Shown here: piece after piece, positions 1-5,693 of the stretch
Layout of the letters: each line of letters begins with the position of its first letter
Position numbering within the stretch: position 1 is the first letter of the stretch
DNA from: Mesoaciditogaceae bacterium
GTDB lineage: Bacteria > Thermotogota > Thermotogae > Mesoaciditogales > Mesoaciditogaceae
Assembly: GCA_015486145.1 (NCBI GenBank)
Contig: WFSH01000009.1
Coordinates: 1 to 6,222, forward strand
Length of the DNA stretch: 6,222 nt
Direction of reading: 5' to 3'
Made by a program: the position numbers and the translations under genes
The notes under the pieces: generated by a model
What the model was told of the DNA's origin: nothing
The model's input: the letters and a program-made list of their open reading frames with translations, nothing else
The model's database searches: none

Positions 1-566
1 CCACAGCCCATCTTTTCTTCCATAACCAAATAAAGATTTCTGTCTTTAAAAATCTTTGCGGTTTTTCTCATCATTGGCATTGGGCCACATGCGATCACAT
101 TTTTCAAAGGTGAAAGTTTTGCCACGTCAAGCACGGTGGTGGGCTCAAGTGTGATCACGGACTTATTTGGAACATCAACCAATTCAAAGAAACTTTCGTT
201 TCGAGCACCAACTACCATTTCCGAAAAGTCGTACCTTTTCGCATAAAAATGTATAGGCGCGTATCCAGCACCACCTGCCAAAAGTAAAGGGTGATTCAAA
301 ATTGGCATTGGATTACCAAAAGGACCGTTAATCAACACTTTGTGGGAATTTTTTAAAAAACGTTCAAGTTCCCCTCCAGTTTTTATGAGAAAGATCAACT
401 CCCCTTTTTTTAAATCATAAGCACTGAAAGGCCTTGGCACATACGGTCCGACAGGTGTTTTAACCATGAAAAATTGTCCGGGGTATGCCTCTCCATCATA
501 AGATATTGTCACGAGTAGAAATTCATCATCTTTGGAGTATGTAAGATCTTTCACATCACATTCCAT
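1..566 (-). CDS. pyrK: Dihydroorotate dehydrogenase electron-transfer subunit PyrK (3' end cut by window edge)
   Basis: I translated this frame from the sequence: 188 codons plus two bases are present and the C-terminus lies outside the window. The family is a ferredoxin-reductase-like flavoprotein that carries FAD and a [2Fe-2S] cluster and passes electrons from the FMN of class 1B dihydroorotate dehydrogenase (PyrD) to NAD+. Visible motifs are an FAD-binding RPFS at residues 45-48, a glycine-rich GGAGYAP at 98-104, a CGPMPMM nucleotide-binding motif at 160-166, and the beginning of the cluster loop, EEKMGC at 183-188, where the first cluster cysteine is C188. The remaining cluster cysteines should follow immediately off the edge. 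The start is the ATG at 566, supported by GGTGATC seven bases long that matches the 16S rRNA tail. The gene overlaps the end of pyrC by 16 bases. It implies that a class 1B pyrD lies nearby, probably next in the operon. Confidence 0.9.
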   Translation of the reverse strand, partial: MECDVKDLTYSKDDEFLLVTISYDGEAYPGQFFMVKTPVGPYVPRPFSAYDLKKGELIFLIKTGGELERFLKNSHKVLINGPFGNPMPILNHPLLLAGGAGYAPIHFYAKRYDFSEMVVGARNESFFELVDVPNKSVITLEPTTVLDVAKLSPLKNVIACGPMPMMRKTAKIFKDRNLYLVMEEKMGC

Positions 567-1798
567 TTGGGATCACCGTAGACCTTTTTTCCCCTTGAAA
601 AAGTTGCCAAAATTTTTCCCTTCAGAGATTTTCCAAAGAATGGGGTGTTGCGCGATTTTGAGAACAGAGTTTCATCTGAAACTAACCATTCGGCATTTGG
701 ATCGAAGATCGTTAAGTCAGACAAAGGTGTTTCGGTTATTATACCTCCCTCAATTCCGTAAAGTTTTGCAGGGGCACTTGTGACTTTCGAGAGTAACAGT
801 TCGATTGGCAATCCCCTCTCTGATACCATCAACAACTCATCCAGAAGGGTTTCAAACCCAATTATGCCAAAAGGTGCCGTTTGAAACTCAACTTCCTTTT
901 CATGAACGGCATAAGGGGCATGATCGGAAATAATGGCATCTACAGTACCATCTTCCAATCCGACGTAAAGTTCAGTTTGATCTTCGTGCGTCGGTAGCGG
1001 CGGATTTATCTTTTTCGATGTGTCATAATCAGCAAGGTCTTCGTCTCGAAAGAGCAAATGATGCACACACACATCGCACGTCACATTAATTCCATCTTTT
1101 TTTGCCTGCCTTATGAGTTTCACGCTCCTTTGGGTTGAAACATGGGCAATGTGAACGTGTGCCTTCGTAAGGTAAGAAAGTTCTATCTCTCGAGCCACGG
1201 CGATCGATTCTGCAGCAGGTGGAATGCCATCAACACCGTAAAGCGTGGAATACCATCCTTCTCTCATGTGCCCGCCCTTTAAATAAGGCTCTTCACAGTG
1301 CGAGATGATCGGAAGTCCAAGTTCTGACGCGTATTCCATGGCATGACGTGCGAGAGATGAATCGAGCAAGAAATTTCCGTCATCAGAAAATCCCACAACA
1401 CCTGCCCGTGCCATTCTTCCCATTTCAGCCAGTTCTTTTCCCTCCCTTCCTTTGGTAATCGCACCTACAATTCTGACGTTGATGCCCGACCTTTTAGCGC
1501 GTGATGACAGATATTCCACAGACTGCTCCGTATCTATTGCCGGTGTCGTGTTGGGCATTGAAAAAACGGTTGTTATTCCACCATGGGCAGCCGCTCGCGT
1601 TCCGGAAAACACATCTTCGCGCCAAATTTGGCCGGGATCCCTTAGATGGGCATGGGTGTCGATCAGTCCAGGCAACACCCAAAGTTCGTTTAGATCGATC
1701 TCCTGCTCTGCCTTTGAAGAAGCGCTTTCCACAAGTAAAACGGTCTTCTCTGAAAATCTCTCACCATCGAATATCTTAGAGCTTTTAATTTTTACCAT
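551..1798 (-). CDS. pyrC: Dihydroorotase, type I
   Basis: The 415-residue protein catalyses the reversible cyclisation of N-carbamoyl-L-aspartate to dihydroorotate, the third step of UMP synthesis, in the cytoplasm. It is an amidohydrolase-fold zinc enzyme. Visible metal and active-site residues are DTHAHLR at 47-53 (H49, H51), FSDDG at 137-141 (D140), H167 in ISHCEE, H219 in IAHVST and D292 in ISDHAPY. The FSDDG aspartate instead of a carbamylated lysine marks the type I class found in Gram-positives, Aquifex and similar bacteria. Length is normal for that class. The frame is open 17 codons further upstream (to 1849), but the ATG at 1798 has GGGAGGT at ideal spacing and the upstream segment lies deep within pyrB. 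A GTG directly before this ATG is an alternative start one codon longer. The gene overlaps pyrB by 14 bases and pyrK by 16. Confidence 0.95.
   Translation of the reverse strand: MVKIKSSKIFDGERFSEKTVLLVESASSKAEQEIDLNELWVLPGLIDTHAHLRDPGQIWREDVFSGTRAAAHGGITTVFSMPNTTPAIDTEQSVEYLSSRAKRSGINVRIVGAITKGREGKELAEMGRMARAGVVGFSDDGNFLLDSSLARHAMEYASELGLPIISHCEEPYLKGGHMREGWYSTLYGVDGIPPAAESIAVAREIELSYLTKAHVHIAHVSTQRSVKLIRQAKKDGINVTCDVCVHHLLFRDEDLADYDTSKKINPPLPTHEDQTELYVGLEDGTVDAIISDHAPYAVHEKEVEFQTAPFGIIGFETLLDELLMVSERGLPIELLLSKVTSAPAKLYGIEGGIITETPLSDLTIFDPNAEWLVSDETLFSKSRNTPFFGKSLKGKILATFSRGKKVYGDPKWNVM
571..577 (-). promoter_or_regulatory. Ribosome binding site of pyrK, inside pyrC
   Basis: GGTGATC is complementary to the conserved GATCACC segment near the 3' end of bacterial 16S rRNA and stands 4 bases before the ATG at 566. 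It lies within the last codons of pyrC and decides the pyrK start, which would otherwise be ambiguous because of the overlap. Confidence 0.6.
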
Positions 1799-2720
1799 CA
1801 CCGTTACCTCCCAAAGTAAGATAAAGCAAGGCCATCCTTGTTGCCACACCGTTTGTAACCTGTTCCTCTACCTTAGAGAACTTGGAATCTGCGACCTTTG
1901 TGATGACTTCCACTCCTCTGTTCATGGGGCCAGGATGCATAAAAATCGCAGTGGGATTGGCAAGTTCCATCATTTCAGTTGTGATACCGTAAAATTCGTT
2001 GTACTCATCCAAGGTGGAGAAAAATCCACCAGACTGACGTTCAAGTTGCATTCTCAATCCCATAATTACATCGGCGTTTTTCACCGCTTCTTTCACATTG
2101 TGAGAAACCTTTACACCGTAATTCTCTACCCCAAGAGGCATCATGGTTTTCGGACCACAAAATGTCACGTTTGCTCCCATCATTTTTAAAAGCTTAACAT
2201 CAGATCTTGCCACTCTACTGTGAAGAATGTCACCAACAATCGTCACGTTCAAATCTTTCAAAGTTCCAAATTTTTCCCACATTGTGTACCCGTCTAAAAT
2301 TGCTTGTGTGGGATGCGCTCTGACACCATCCCCGGCATTTATAACCACGGCATCCGTGTATTTCTTTAACATCATTGGACTGCCAGGTTCCTTGTGTCTT
2401 ATCACGTAAAGATCTATACCCATGGCATCTAAAGTTTTAATCGTGTCTTTGAAAGATTCACCTTTTTTCAACGAGCTTGTCGAAGTGGAAAAATTCACCA
2501 CATCTGCGTTTAGTCTCTTTGCCGCCACTTCAAATGACATTCTTGTACGTGTGGAGGGTTCAAAGAAGAGGGTACACACCGTTTTTCCGCGAAGTGCGGG
2601 TACCTTCTTTATGGGTCTTTTGAGTACTTCTTTGAATTCTTTTGCCGTTTCGAAAATTAGTATTACTTCTTCGGGGGTTAAAACGTCCACATCAAAGATA
2701 TCCTTTCCCGCGATGCTCAT
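1785..2720 (-). CDS. pyrB: Aspartate carbamoyltransferase, catalytic chain
   Basis: The 311-residue protein condenses carbamoyl phosphate with L-aspartate to give N-carbamoyl-L-aspartate, the committed step of pyrimidine synthesis. Visible motifs in order are the carbamoyl-phosphate loop FFEPSTRTR at 52-60, the SLKKGES loop at 83-89 that reaches into the neighbouring active site in the trimer, VIRHKEPGSP at 107-115, HPTQAILDGYT at 136-146, GDILHSRVARS at 163-173 and MHPGPMNRGVE at 261-271. Length equals a stand-alone catalytic chain, so there is no fused PyrI regulatory domain and no separate pyrI follows. Feedback control would then have to act on expression rather than on the enzyme, which fits the attenuator upstream. 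The ATG at 2720 overlaps the pyrR stop as ATGA and has AAAGGAGG 9 bases upstream. Confidence 0.97.
   Translation of the reverse strand: MSIAGKDIFDVDVLTPEEVILIFETAKEFKEVLKRPIKKVPALRGKTVCTLFFEPSTRTRMSFEVAAKRLNADVVNFSTSTSSLKKGESFKDTIKTLDAMGIDLYVIRHKEPGSPMMLKKYTDAVVINAGDGVRAHPTQAILDGYTMWEKFGTLKDLNVTIVGDILHSRVARSDVKLLKMMGANVTFCGPKTMMPLGVENYGVKVSHNVKEAVKNADVIMGLRMQLERQSGGFFSTLDEYNEFYGITTEMMELANPTAIFMHPGPMNRGVEVITKVADSKFSKVEEQVTNGVATRMALLYLTLGGNGDGKN
1806..1812 (-). promoter_or_regulatory. Ribosome binding site of pyrC, inside pyrB
   Basis: GGGAGGT lies 7 bases before the ATG at 1798 and only 4 before the GTG at 1801. The spacing favours the ATG, and the site rules out the longer upstream frame as the main product. 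It lies within the 3' end of pyrB, so translation of pyrC is probably coupled to pyrB. Confidence 0.7.
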
Positions 2721-3277
2721 TTTCCTCTTCCTCCTTTAATTTCAGAGCTATGAACATTATCAACGTCAACAAACACGCCTTCTTCCCCATCGCACTCCCG
2801 GAATTTCACGTAAATCCTTTCGTCTTTGCGTGTTGGAATAAACTTTCCAAGTATGTCCGGCTGTATCGGTAACTCACGCCTGTTCCTATCTACCAACACG
2901 GCCAAAATGATCTTGCTTGGACGACCGAAATCCATAATCTCCTCTATGGCAGCCCTTATCGTTCTACCCGTGTGTATCACATCATCGAACAACACAATCA
3001 CCCGATCGTTCACGTTTACATTCATCTGTGTACCTTTTACCTTTGGAACCCTGAGAGCCAACGCCGCGTCGTCACGATGGAAGGTGATATCCACGGTGCC
3101 AAAATCGCAAAATACATCCTTTCCTTTGAAAAATTTTAAAAATCTTTTGGCAAGGTGCACCCCTCTCGTCCGTATGCCTATAAGAACCGGACTTTGCCCA
3201 TTCAGTTTCTCGATTAACTCGTGAAACATTCTCTCCGTGATCAAAGTGATTTCATTTTCTTCAAGCAGTTTACGCAT
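2717..3277 (-). CDS. pyrR: Bifunctional pyr operon regulator / uracil phosphoribosyltransferase PyrR
   Basis: This 186-residue protein belongs to the PyrR family, RNA-binding attenuation proteins of pyr operons that often retain uracil phosphoribosyltransferase activity (uracil + PRPP to UMP). The PRPP-binding motif VIVLFDDVIHTGRT is at 93-106. Other family signatures are GIRTRGV at 34-40, DITFHRDD at 63-70, and VDRNRRELPIQPDILGK at 129-145, which corresponds to the conserved VDRGHRELPIRPD stretch of Bacillus PyrR. Length is close to the usual 180 residues, with a short basic tail ending at the pyrB overlap. The ATG at 3277 is preceded by GGAGGTGA at 4 bases. It is the first structural gene after the attenuated leader, so it probably controls its own expression. 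Whether it binds this leader RNA cannot be read from the sequence, because I see no clear Bacillus-type binding loop. Confidence 0.95.
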   Translation of the reverse strand: MRKLLEENEITLITERMFHELIEKLNGQSPVLIGIRTRGVHLAKRFLKFFKGKDVFCDFGTVDITFHRDDAALALRVPKVKGTQMNVNVNDRVIVLFDDVIHTGRTIRAAIEEIMDFGRPSKIILAVLVDRNRRELPIQPDILGKFIPTRKDERIYVKFRECDGEEGVFVDVDNVHSSEIKGGRGK

Positions 3278-3297
3278 TGAGTCACCTCCGTTTTGGC

Positions 3298-3324
3298 AAA
3301 ATAAAAGGACGCCTAAGCGTCCTT
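3298..3324 (-). terminator. Intrinsic terminator (attenuator) in the pyr leader
   Basis: On the minus strand, arms AAGGACGC and GCGTCCTT pair perfectly over 8 bp around a TTAG tetraloop and run directly into a T-rich tract, TTATTTT. It lies between promoter and first gene, 8 bases before the pyrR ribosome binding site, so it is an attenuator and not an end-of-operon terminator. Its first arm begins 5 bases after the stop codon of the leader reading frame, where a terminating ribosome would mask it. Confidence 0.85.
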
Positions 3325-3329
3325 GAAAT

Positions 3330-3416
3330 TCAAAAAAAGGAGAAAACCTTCCCCGCCCCGCTTATACAGGGCAAAAAACGTCGTTTCAAATCAGAACAAG
3401 ACAAACGAGAATGCAT
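3330..3416 (-). CDS. Putative pyr operon leader peptide (28 codons)
   Basis: A short reading frame fills most of the pyr leader. It starts at ATG 3416, begins MHSRLSCSDLKRR, ends GKVFSFF and stops at TGA 3332-3330. A strong Shine-Dalgarno, GGAGGTG, stands 4 bases before the ATG. The peptide itself matches nothing I recognise. Its codons are unremarkable except for U-rich stretches (TTTTTT at 3378-3373 and TTTTTTT at 3338-3332). Its likely role is regulatory: a ribosome reaching the stop codon would overlap the first arm of the terminator hairpin and allow transcription to continue into pyrR. The ribosome binding site, the frame kept open until just before the hairpin, and the position directly after a consensus promoter are seen. 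The regulatory role is inferred by analogy with E. coli pyrBI and with the model proposed for the Thermus pyr cluster. Confidence 0.6.
   Translation of the reverse strand: MHSRLSCSDLKRRFLPCISGAGKVFSFF
3355..3372 (-). promoter_or_regulatory. Possible RNA polymerase pause hairpin in the pyr leader
   Basis: On the minus strand GCCCTG (3372-3367) and CGGGGC (3360-3355) can pair over 6 bp, including one U-G pair, around a TATAAG loop. It is followed within about 25 nt by TTTTCTCC and a run of seven T. A hairpin followed by a U-rich tract inside the leader frame and ahead of the terminator resembles the UTP-sensitive pause region of E. coli pyrBI. The pairing is seen; the pausing is inferred. Confidence 0.35.
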
Positions 3417-3420
3417 ACTC

Positions 3421-3427
3421 CACCTCC
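3421..3427 (-). promoter_or_regulatory. Ribosome binding site of the leader reading frame
   Basis: GGAGGTG, 4 bases before the leader ATG at 3416, is about as strong as the pyrR site. It lies only some 7-12 nt from the expected transcript 5' end, so the leader would be loaded with a ribosome almost as soon as it emerges. Confidence 0.6.
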
Positions 3428-3440
3428 GGCTTCCAGAGGC

Positions 3441-3469
3441 ATTATACACGAGTACCTGTGCGATGTCAA
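3441..3469 (-). promoter_or_regulatory. Sigma-70 promoter of the pyr operon
   Basis: The -35 hexamer TTGACA (3469-3464) and the -10 hexamer TATAAT (3446-3441) both match consensus exactly and are separated by exactly 17 bp. Transcription should start near 3434-3431, giving a leader of about 155 nt before pyrR. The promoter lies within 55 bases of the stop of the preceding hydrolase gene, with no terminator visible in between. Such a strong core promoter suggests that control is exerted after initiation. Confidence 0.85.
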
Positions 3470-3494
3470 CAATGAATCGGTTAACAATTACAGT

Positions 3495-4226
3495 TCACAG
3501 CAAATTCTCGGCAAAAAAGCTCACGGTTTTTTCTATGACAAAAGACGACCATTGAACCGATGGAAAGACATGATCTGCCCCTTCTACAGGCACAAGCGTG
3601 GCTTGGTCAAATTCTTTAACGAGATCTTGACTGTGCTTAAATGGAACCGTGGAATCTGAAGTGCCGTGCAGTATCAAAACAGGTCCTGAATAATGTTTCG
3701 CACTTTCAAAAGCATTCATCGTGAGGATATCACTTACGAATGCGCCGGATATTTGAATGCCTCCCACGTCGATGTATTTTCCTTTCTCGATTTGTTGAGG
3801 CATTCCTCCACTTGTGAACACTTCTCTGTTTTTAGCCGCCGGTGCCCAGAGAACCAGAGCGTCTGGATTGAGATCGGGAGCGGTGAGTAGCGCCACCGTG
3901 CCCCCCATTGACAACCCTAAAATTCCCAAATTTCCCTTAAATTTGTCTCGGGCATAATTCACCATTACCCTCGCATCTGAAACCTCAGATCTAAGTGTCA
4001 TTTCCTCAAAAGTTCCCTCACTGTCTCCAGAACCACGAAAATCAAATCTCACGGACGATATGCCTGCTTTTTCAAGTGCTCTTGATAATTTTGCAAATAT
4101 GAAGTGTGATTCTATGTGATTGCCTGTGAAGCCATGAAACATGACGACTACCGGTGTGTCTAAACCAACATTGTGAACAACGCCAAAGATCTCTTGTCCT
4201 TCATTTTTCAAAAATATCGTTTCCAT
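3495..4226 (-). CDS. Alpha/beta-hydrolase, carboxylesterase-like
   Basis: The 243-residue protein has the alpha/beta-hydrolase fold. The oxyanion-hole HGFTGN is at 31-36, the nucleophile elbow GLSMGG at 104-109 gives S106, HGTSDSTVP at 187-195 gives D191, and EGADHVF at 215-221 gives H219, so the catalytic triad is complete. The HGFTGN start, the RFDFRGSGDSEG segment at 60-71, the size and the triad spacing most resemble the cinnamoyl/feruloyl esterase-like group (Est1E-type) of small bacterial hydrolases; the true substrate is unknown. No signal peptide or membrane segment is present, so the enzyme is cytoplasmic. The ATG at 4226 has a weak AAAGGGGGT site 9 bases upstream and lies 4 bases after the glf stop, so the two genes are almost certainly cotranscribed. 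A role in deacylating a sugar or glycan intermediate would fit the context but is only a guess. Confidence 0.85.
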   Translation of the reverse strand: METIFLKNEGQEIFGVVHNVGLDTPVVVMFHGFTGNHIESHFIFAKLSRALEKAGISSVRFDFRGSGDSEGTFEEMTLRSEVSDARVMVNYARDKFKGNLGILGLSMGGTVALLTAPDLNPDALVLWAPAAKNREVFTSGGMPQQIEKGKYIDVGGIQISGAFVSDILTMNAFESAKHYSGPVLILHGTSDSTVPFKHSQDLVKEFDQATLVPVEGADHVFPSVQWSSFVIEKTVSFFAENLL

Positions 4227-4230
4227 ACGT

Positions 4231-5343
4231 TCAAACCCCCTTTAACCATCCAGAAATTTTTTCCAAAGCACGGGCCACTACCTGATCCATGTTGTAATAT
4301 TTGTATTCCGCAAGCCTTCCTATAAACAAAAATTCTTTCGTTTTTTCCAATTTCAATATTTCTTTCATGTACTGCTCACGTTTATACATGTTTTTTTCAG
4401 ACATAACGACGTAATAAGGTTCCCCTTGCTCAAGTGGATATTCATAACATATTGTTGTTTTATCAGATTTCTGACCAGTCAGATGTTTAAACTCTGTAAT
4501 CCTTGTCCAATCGTAATCGTTGGGATAGTTCACAACCCCCACAGGTTGGTAGTATTCTCTTTCATAAGTCTCAAAGACAAATTTTAACGATCTGTATTCA
4601 AGTTTTCCGTACACGTTTTTAAAGTACTCGTCAAGTGGACCAGTGTACACGACTAATTTTGCCTTTAATTCTTCGGCAATTTCAAAATAGTCACAGTTGG
4701 TAAGAACCGATATTTGCGAATGATCGAGCATTTTTTCGATCATCTTTGTGTATCCGAATTTGGGAAGTCCCTGGTATCGATCCGAGAAATACCTACCATC
4801 TCTATTTGAGCGTATCGGAATCCTTTTTGCAACTTCAGCCGAAAGTTCTTTTGGTTCTCTGTTCCATTGCTTCCGCGTGTAATTCATGAAGAACTTTTCG
4901 TACAGTCTTCGTCCAATTTGAGAGATGATAACATCTTCAAAATTTTCCGGTGGCTTTTTAAATTCAGAGTTTTCAACCTCTCTCCTCAAAAATTTTTCCA
5001 CATCATTTGTCGAAATTTTCAATCCAAAAAGCTGAGAAATCGTATCGCGATTTATGGGAAAAGGAACAAGCATACCGTCCACGTAACTCAACACCTTATG
5101 CTGATAAAAGTGCCATTCTGTGAATCTGCTCAGAAACTTGAAAACGTTCGAATTGTTGGTGTGGAATATGTGAGGCCCGTAAATATGAATCAACATTCCG
5201 TCATCGTTGAATTCGTCATAAGCATGGCCAGCAACATGTTGTAACTTCTCCACCACCAAAACGCGCTCACCAGCTTCCGCCAAAATCCTTGCAGCGGTGG
5301 CTCCAGCAAGACCAGCCCCAACTACCACGCAAAAATTTCTCAT
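4231..5343 (-). CDS. glf: UDP-galactopyranose mutase
   Basis: The 370-residue flavoenzyme interconverts UDP-galactopyranose and UDP-galactofuranose, the donor for galactofuranose in surface glycans. The FAD-binding dinucleotide fold is at the N-terminus (GAGLAGA, 9-15; VVEK, 30-33). Family signatures follow: YGPHIFHTN at 55-63, VPFPIN at 93-98, YTRKQW at 155-160, the R-x-N-x-D-x-R-Y-F-x-D-x-Y-Q pattern at 178-191, YTGPLDEYF at 233-241, the DYDWTRITEFKH stretch at 276-287, and the C-terminal GRLAEYKYYNMDQ at 342-354. Arginines 178 and 281 sit where the enzyme family has its substrate-diphosphate-binding arginines. Length is typical of bacterial enzymes. The ATG at 5343 has GGAGGAGA just upstream. 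No glycosyltransferase or other glycan gene is visible in the window, so the product made with this donor is unknown. The enzyme is cytoplasmic and lacks a signal peptide. Confidence 0.96.
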   Translation of the reverse strand: MRNFCVVVGAGLAGATAARILAEAGERVLVVEKLQHVAGHAYDEFNDDGMLIHIYGPHIFHTNNSNVFKFLSRFTEWHFYQHKVLSYVDGMLVPFPINRDTISQLFGLKISTNDVEKFLRREVENSEFKKPPENFEDVIISQIGRRLYEKFFMNYTRKQWNREPKELSAEVAKRIPIRSNRDGRYFSDRYQGLPKFGYTKMIEKMLDHSQISVLTNCDYFEIAEELKAKLVVYTGPLDEYFKNVYGKLEYRSLKFVFETYEREYYQPVGVVNYPNDYDWTRITEFKHLTGQKSDKTTICYEYPLEQGEPYYVVMSEKNMYKREQYMKEILKLEKTKEFLFIGRLAEYKYYNMDQVVARALEKISGWLKGV

Positions 5344-5374
5344 GTTCTCCTCCTCTATGTCATCTTCTACATAT

Positions 5375-5403
5375 AGTGTATCACAACCTCAAATATTTGT
5401 CAG
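5375..5403 (-). promoter_or_regulatory. Probable promoter of glf and the hydrolase
   Basis: On the minus strand, CTGACA (5403-5398, five of six matches to consensus) is followed after 17 bp by TACACT (5380-5375, four of six), which is preceded by TGA, an extended -10 element. The start would fall near 5368, about 25 nt before the glf ATG. It lies back to back with the proposed hicB promoter. Confidence 0.55.
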
Positions 5404-5407
5404 ATTA

Positions 5408-5438
5408 TTGTAGGCTTGTACATAGGCTGTGTTAAAAT
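5408..5438 (+). promoter_or_regulatory. Possible promoter of the hicBA pair
   Basis: TAAAAT at 5433-5438 preceded by TGT forms an extended -10 element. The -35 region is weak: TTGTAG at 5408-5413 with a 19 bp gap. Transcription would start near 5445, about 30 nt before hicB. A direct repeat TAGGCT (5411-5416 and 5423-5428) lies in the spacer and could be a regulator site. Confidence 0.4.
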
Positions 5439-5474
5439 GGAAATGAAGGTTTTGTGAATTGAGGTGTTGAAAAA

Positions 5475-5693
5475 ATGAGAATTAAATACAGGATTCTTAC
5501 CGAAAAAGAAGCGGATGGTGGATATCATGCTTGGTGCCCAGCTTTGCCAGGTTGTCATGTTCAAGGTGAAACGAAAAAAGAAGCTTTGAATAATTTACAA
5601 GATGCGATAAAACTGTATATAGAATCCTTGAAAGATCATGGAGAACCCATTCCACAAGATGTTGAAGAAGATAACATTGAGGTGGAAGTTTGA
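5475..5693 (+). CDS. hicB: HicB-family antitoxin
   Basis: The 72-residue protein has the HicB/UPF0150 fold. Signatures are GGYHAWCPALPGCHVQGET at 15-33, with the conserved aromatic-G-C-x-x-x-G-x-T pattern, then the helix KKEALNNLQDAIKLYIES at 34-51, ending in an acidic tail of D, E and V. The protein is short: only the partial RNase-H-like domain that neutralises HicA is present, with no room for the C-terminal ribbon-helix-helix or HTH DNA-binding domain of longer HicB proteins. Autorepression through that domain is therefore unlikely. The start at ATG 5475 is supported by GAGGTG 8 bases upstream. The gene is followed directly by hicA with a 4-base overlap, so the two form one unit with the antitoxin first. 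A stand-alone HicB-like protein is excluded by the adjacent toxin. Confidence 0.9.
   Translation: MRIKYRILTEKEADGGYHAWCPALPGCHVQGETKKEALNNLQDAIKLYIESLKDHGEPIPQDVEEDNIEVEV
5679..5684 (+). promoter_or_regulatory. Ribosome binding site that supports the TTG start of hicA
   Basis: GAGGTG lies within the last hicB codons, 5 bases before the TTG at 5690. No ATG or GTG lies in frame near this position, so the site supports the TTG as the start. Confidence 0.6.

Noticed and set aside
1799..1849. Longer pyrC frame starting at 1849 (17 extra codons)
   Set aside because: The extra residues do not match the start of dihydroorotases, lie deep in pyrB, and the ATG at 1798 has an ideal ribosome binding site.
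1452..2189. 245-codon plus-strand frame across the pyrB-pyrC junction
   Set aside because: It lies antisense to two unmistakable genes, has no recognisable protein features and is the mirror of their codon pattern.
2826..3224. 132-codon plus-strand frame within pyrR
   Set aside because: It is fully antisense to a well-conserved pyrR and resembles no protein I know.
3298..3440. Bacillus-type PyrR-binding loop and competing antiterminator in the leader
   Set aside because: I looked for the ARUCCNGNGAGGYU consensus and for a strong hairpin exclusive with the terminator. Only a loose CCGGAGGU resemblance and a weak CCTT/AAGG pairing were found, so a Bacillus-style mechanism is not supported by the sequence.
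3277..3659. Two plus-strand frames across the pyr leader and the end of the hydrolase
   Set aside because: They run antisense to the promoter, leader and terminator, lack convincing ribosome binding sites and have no family signature.
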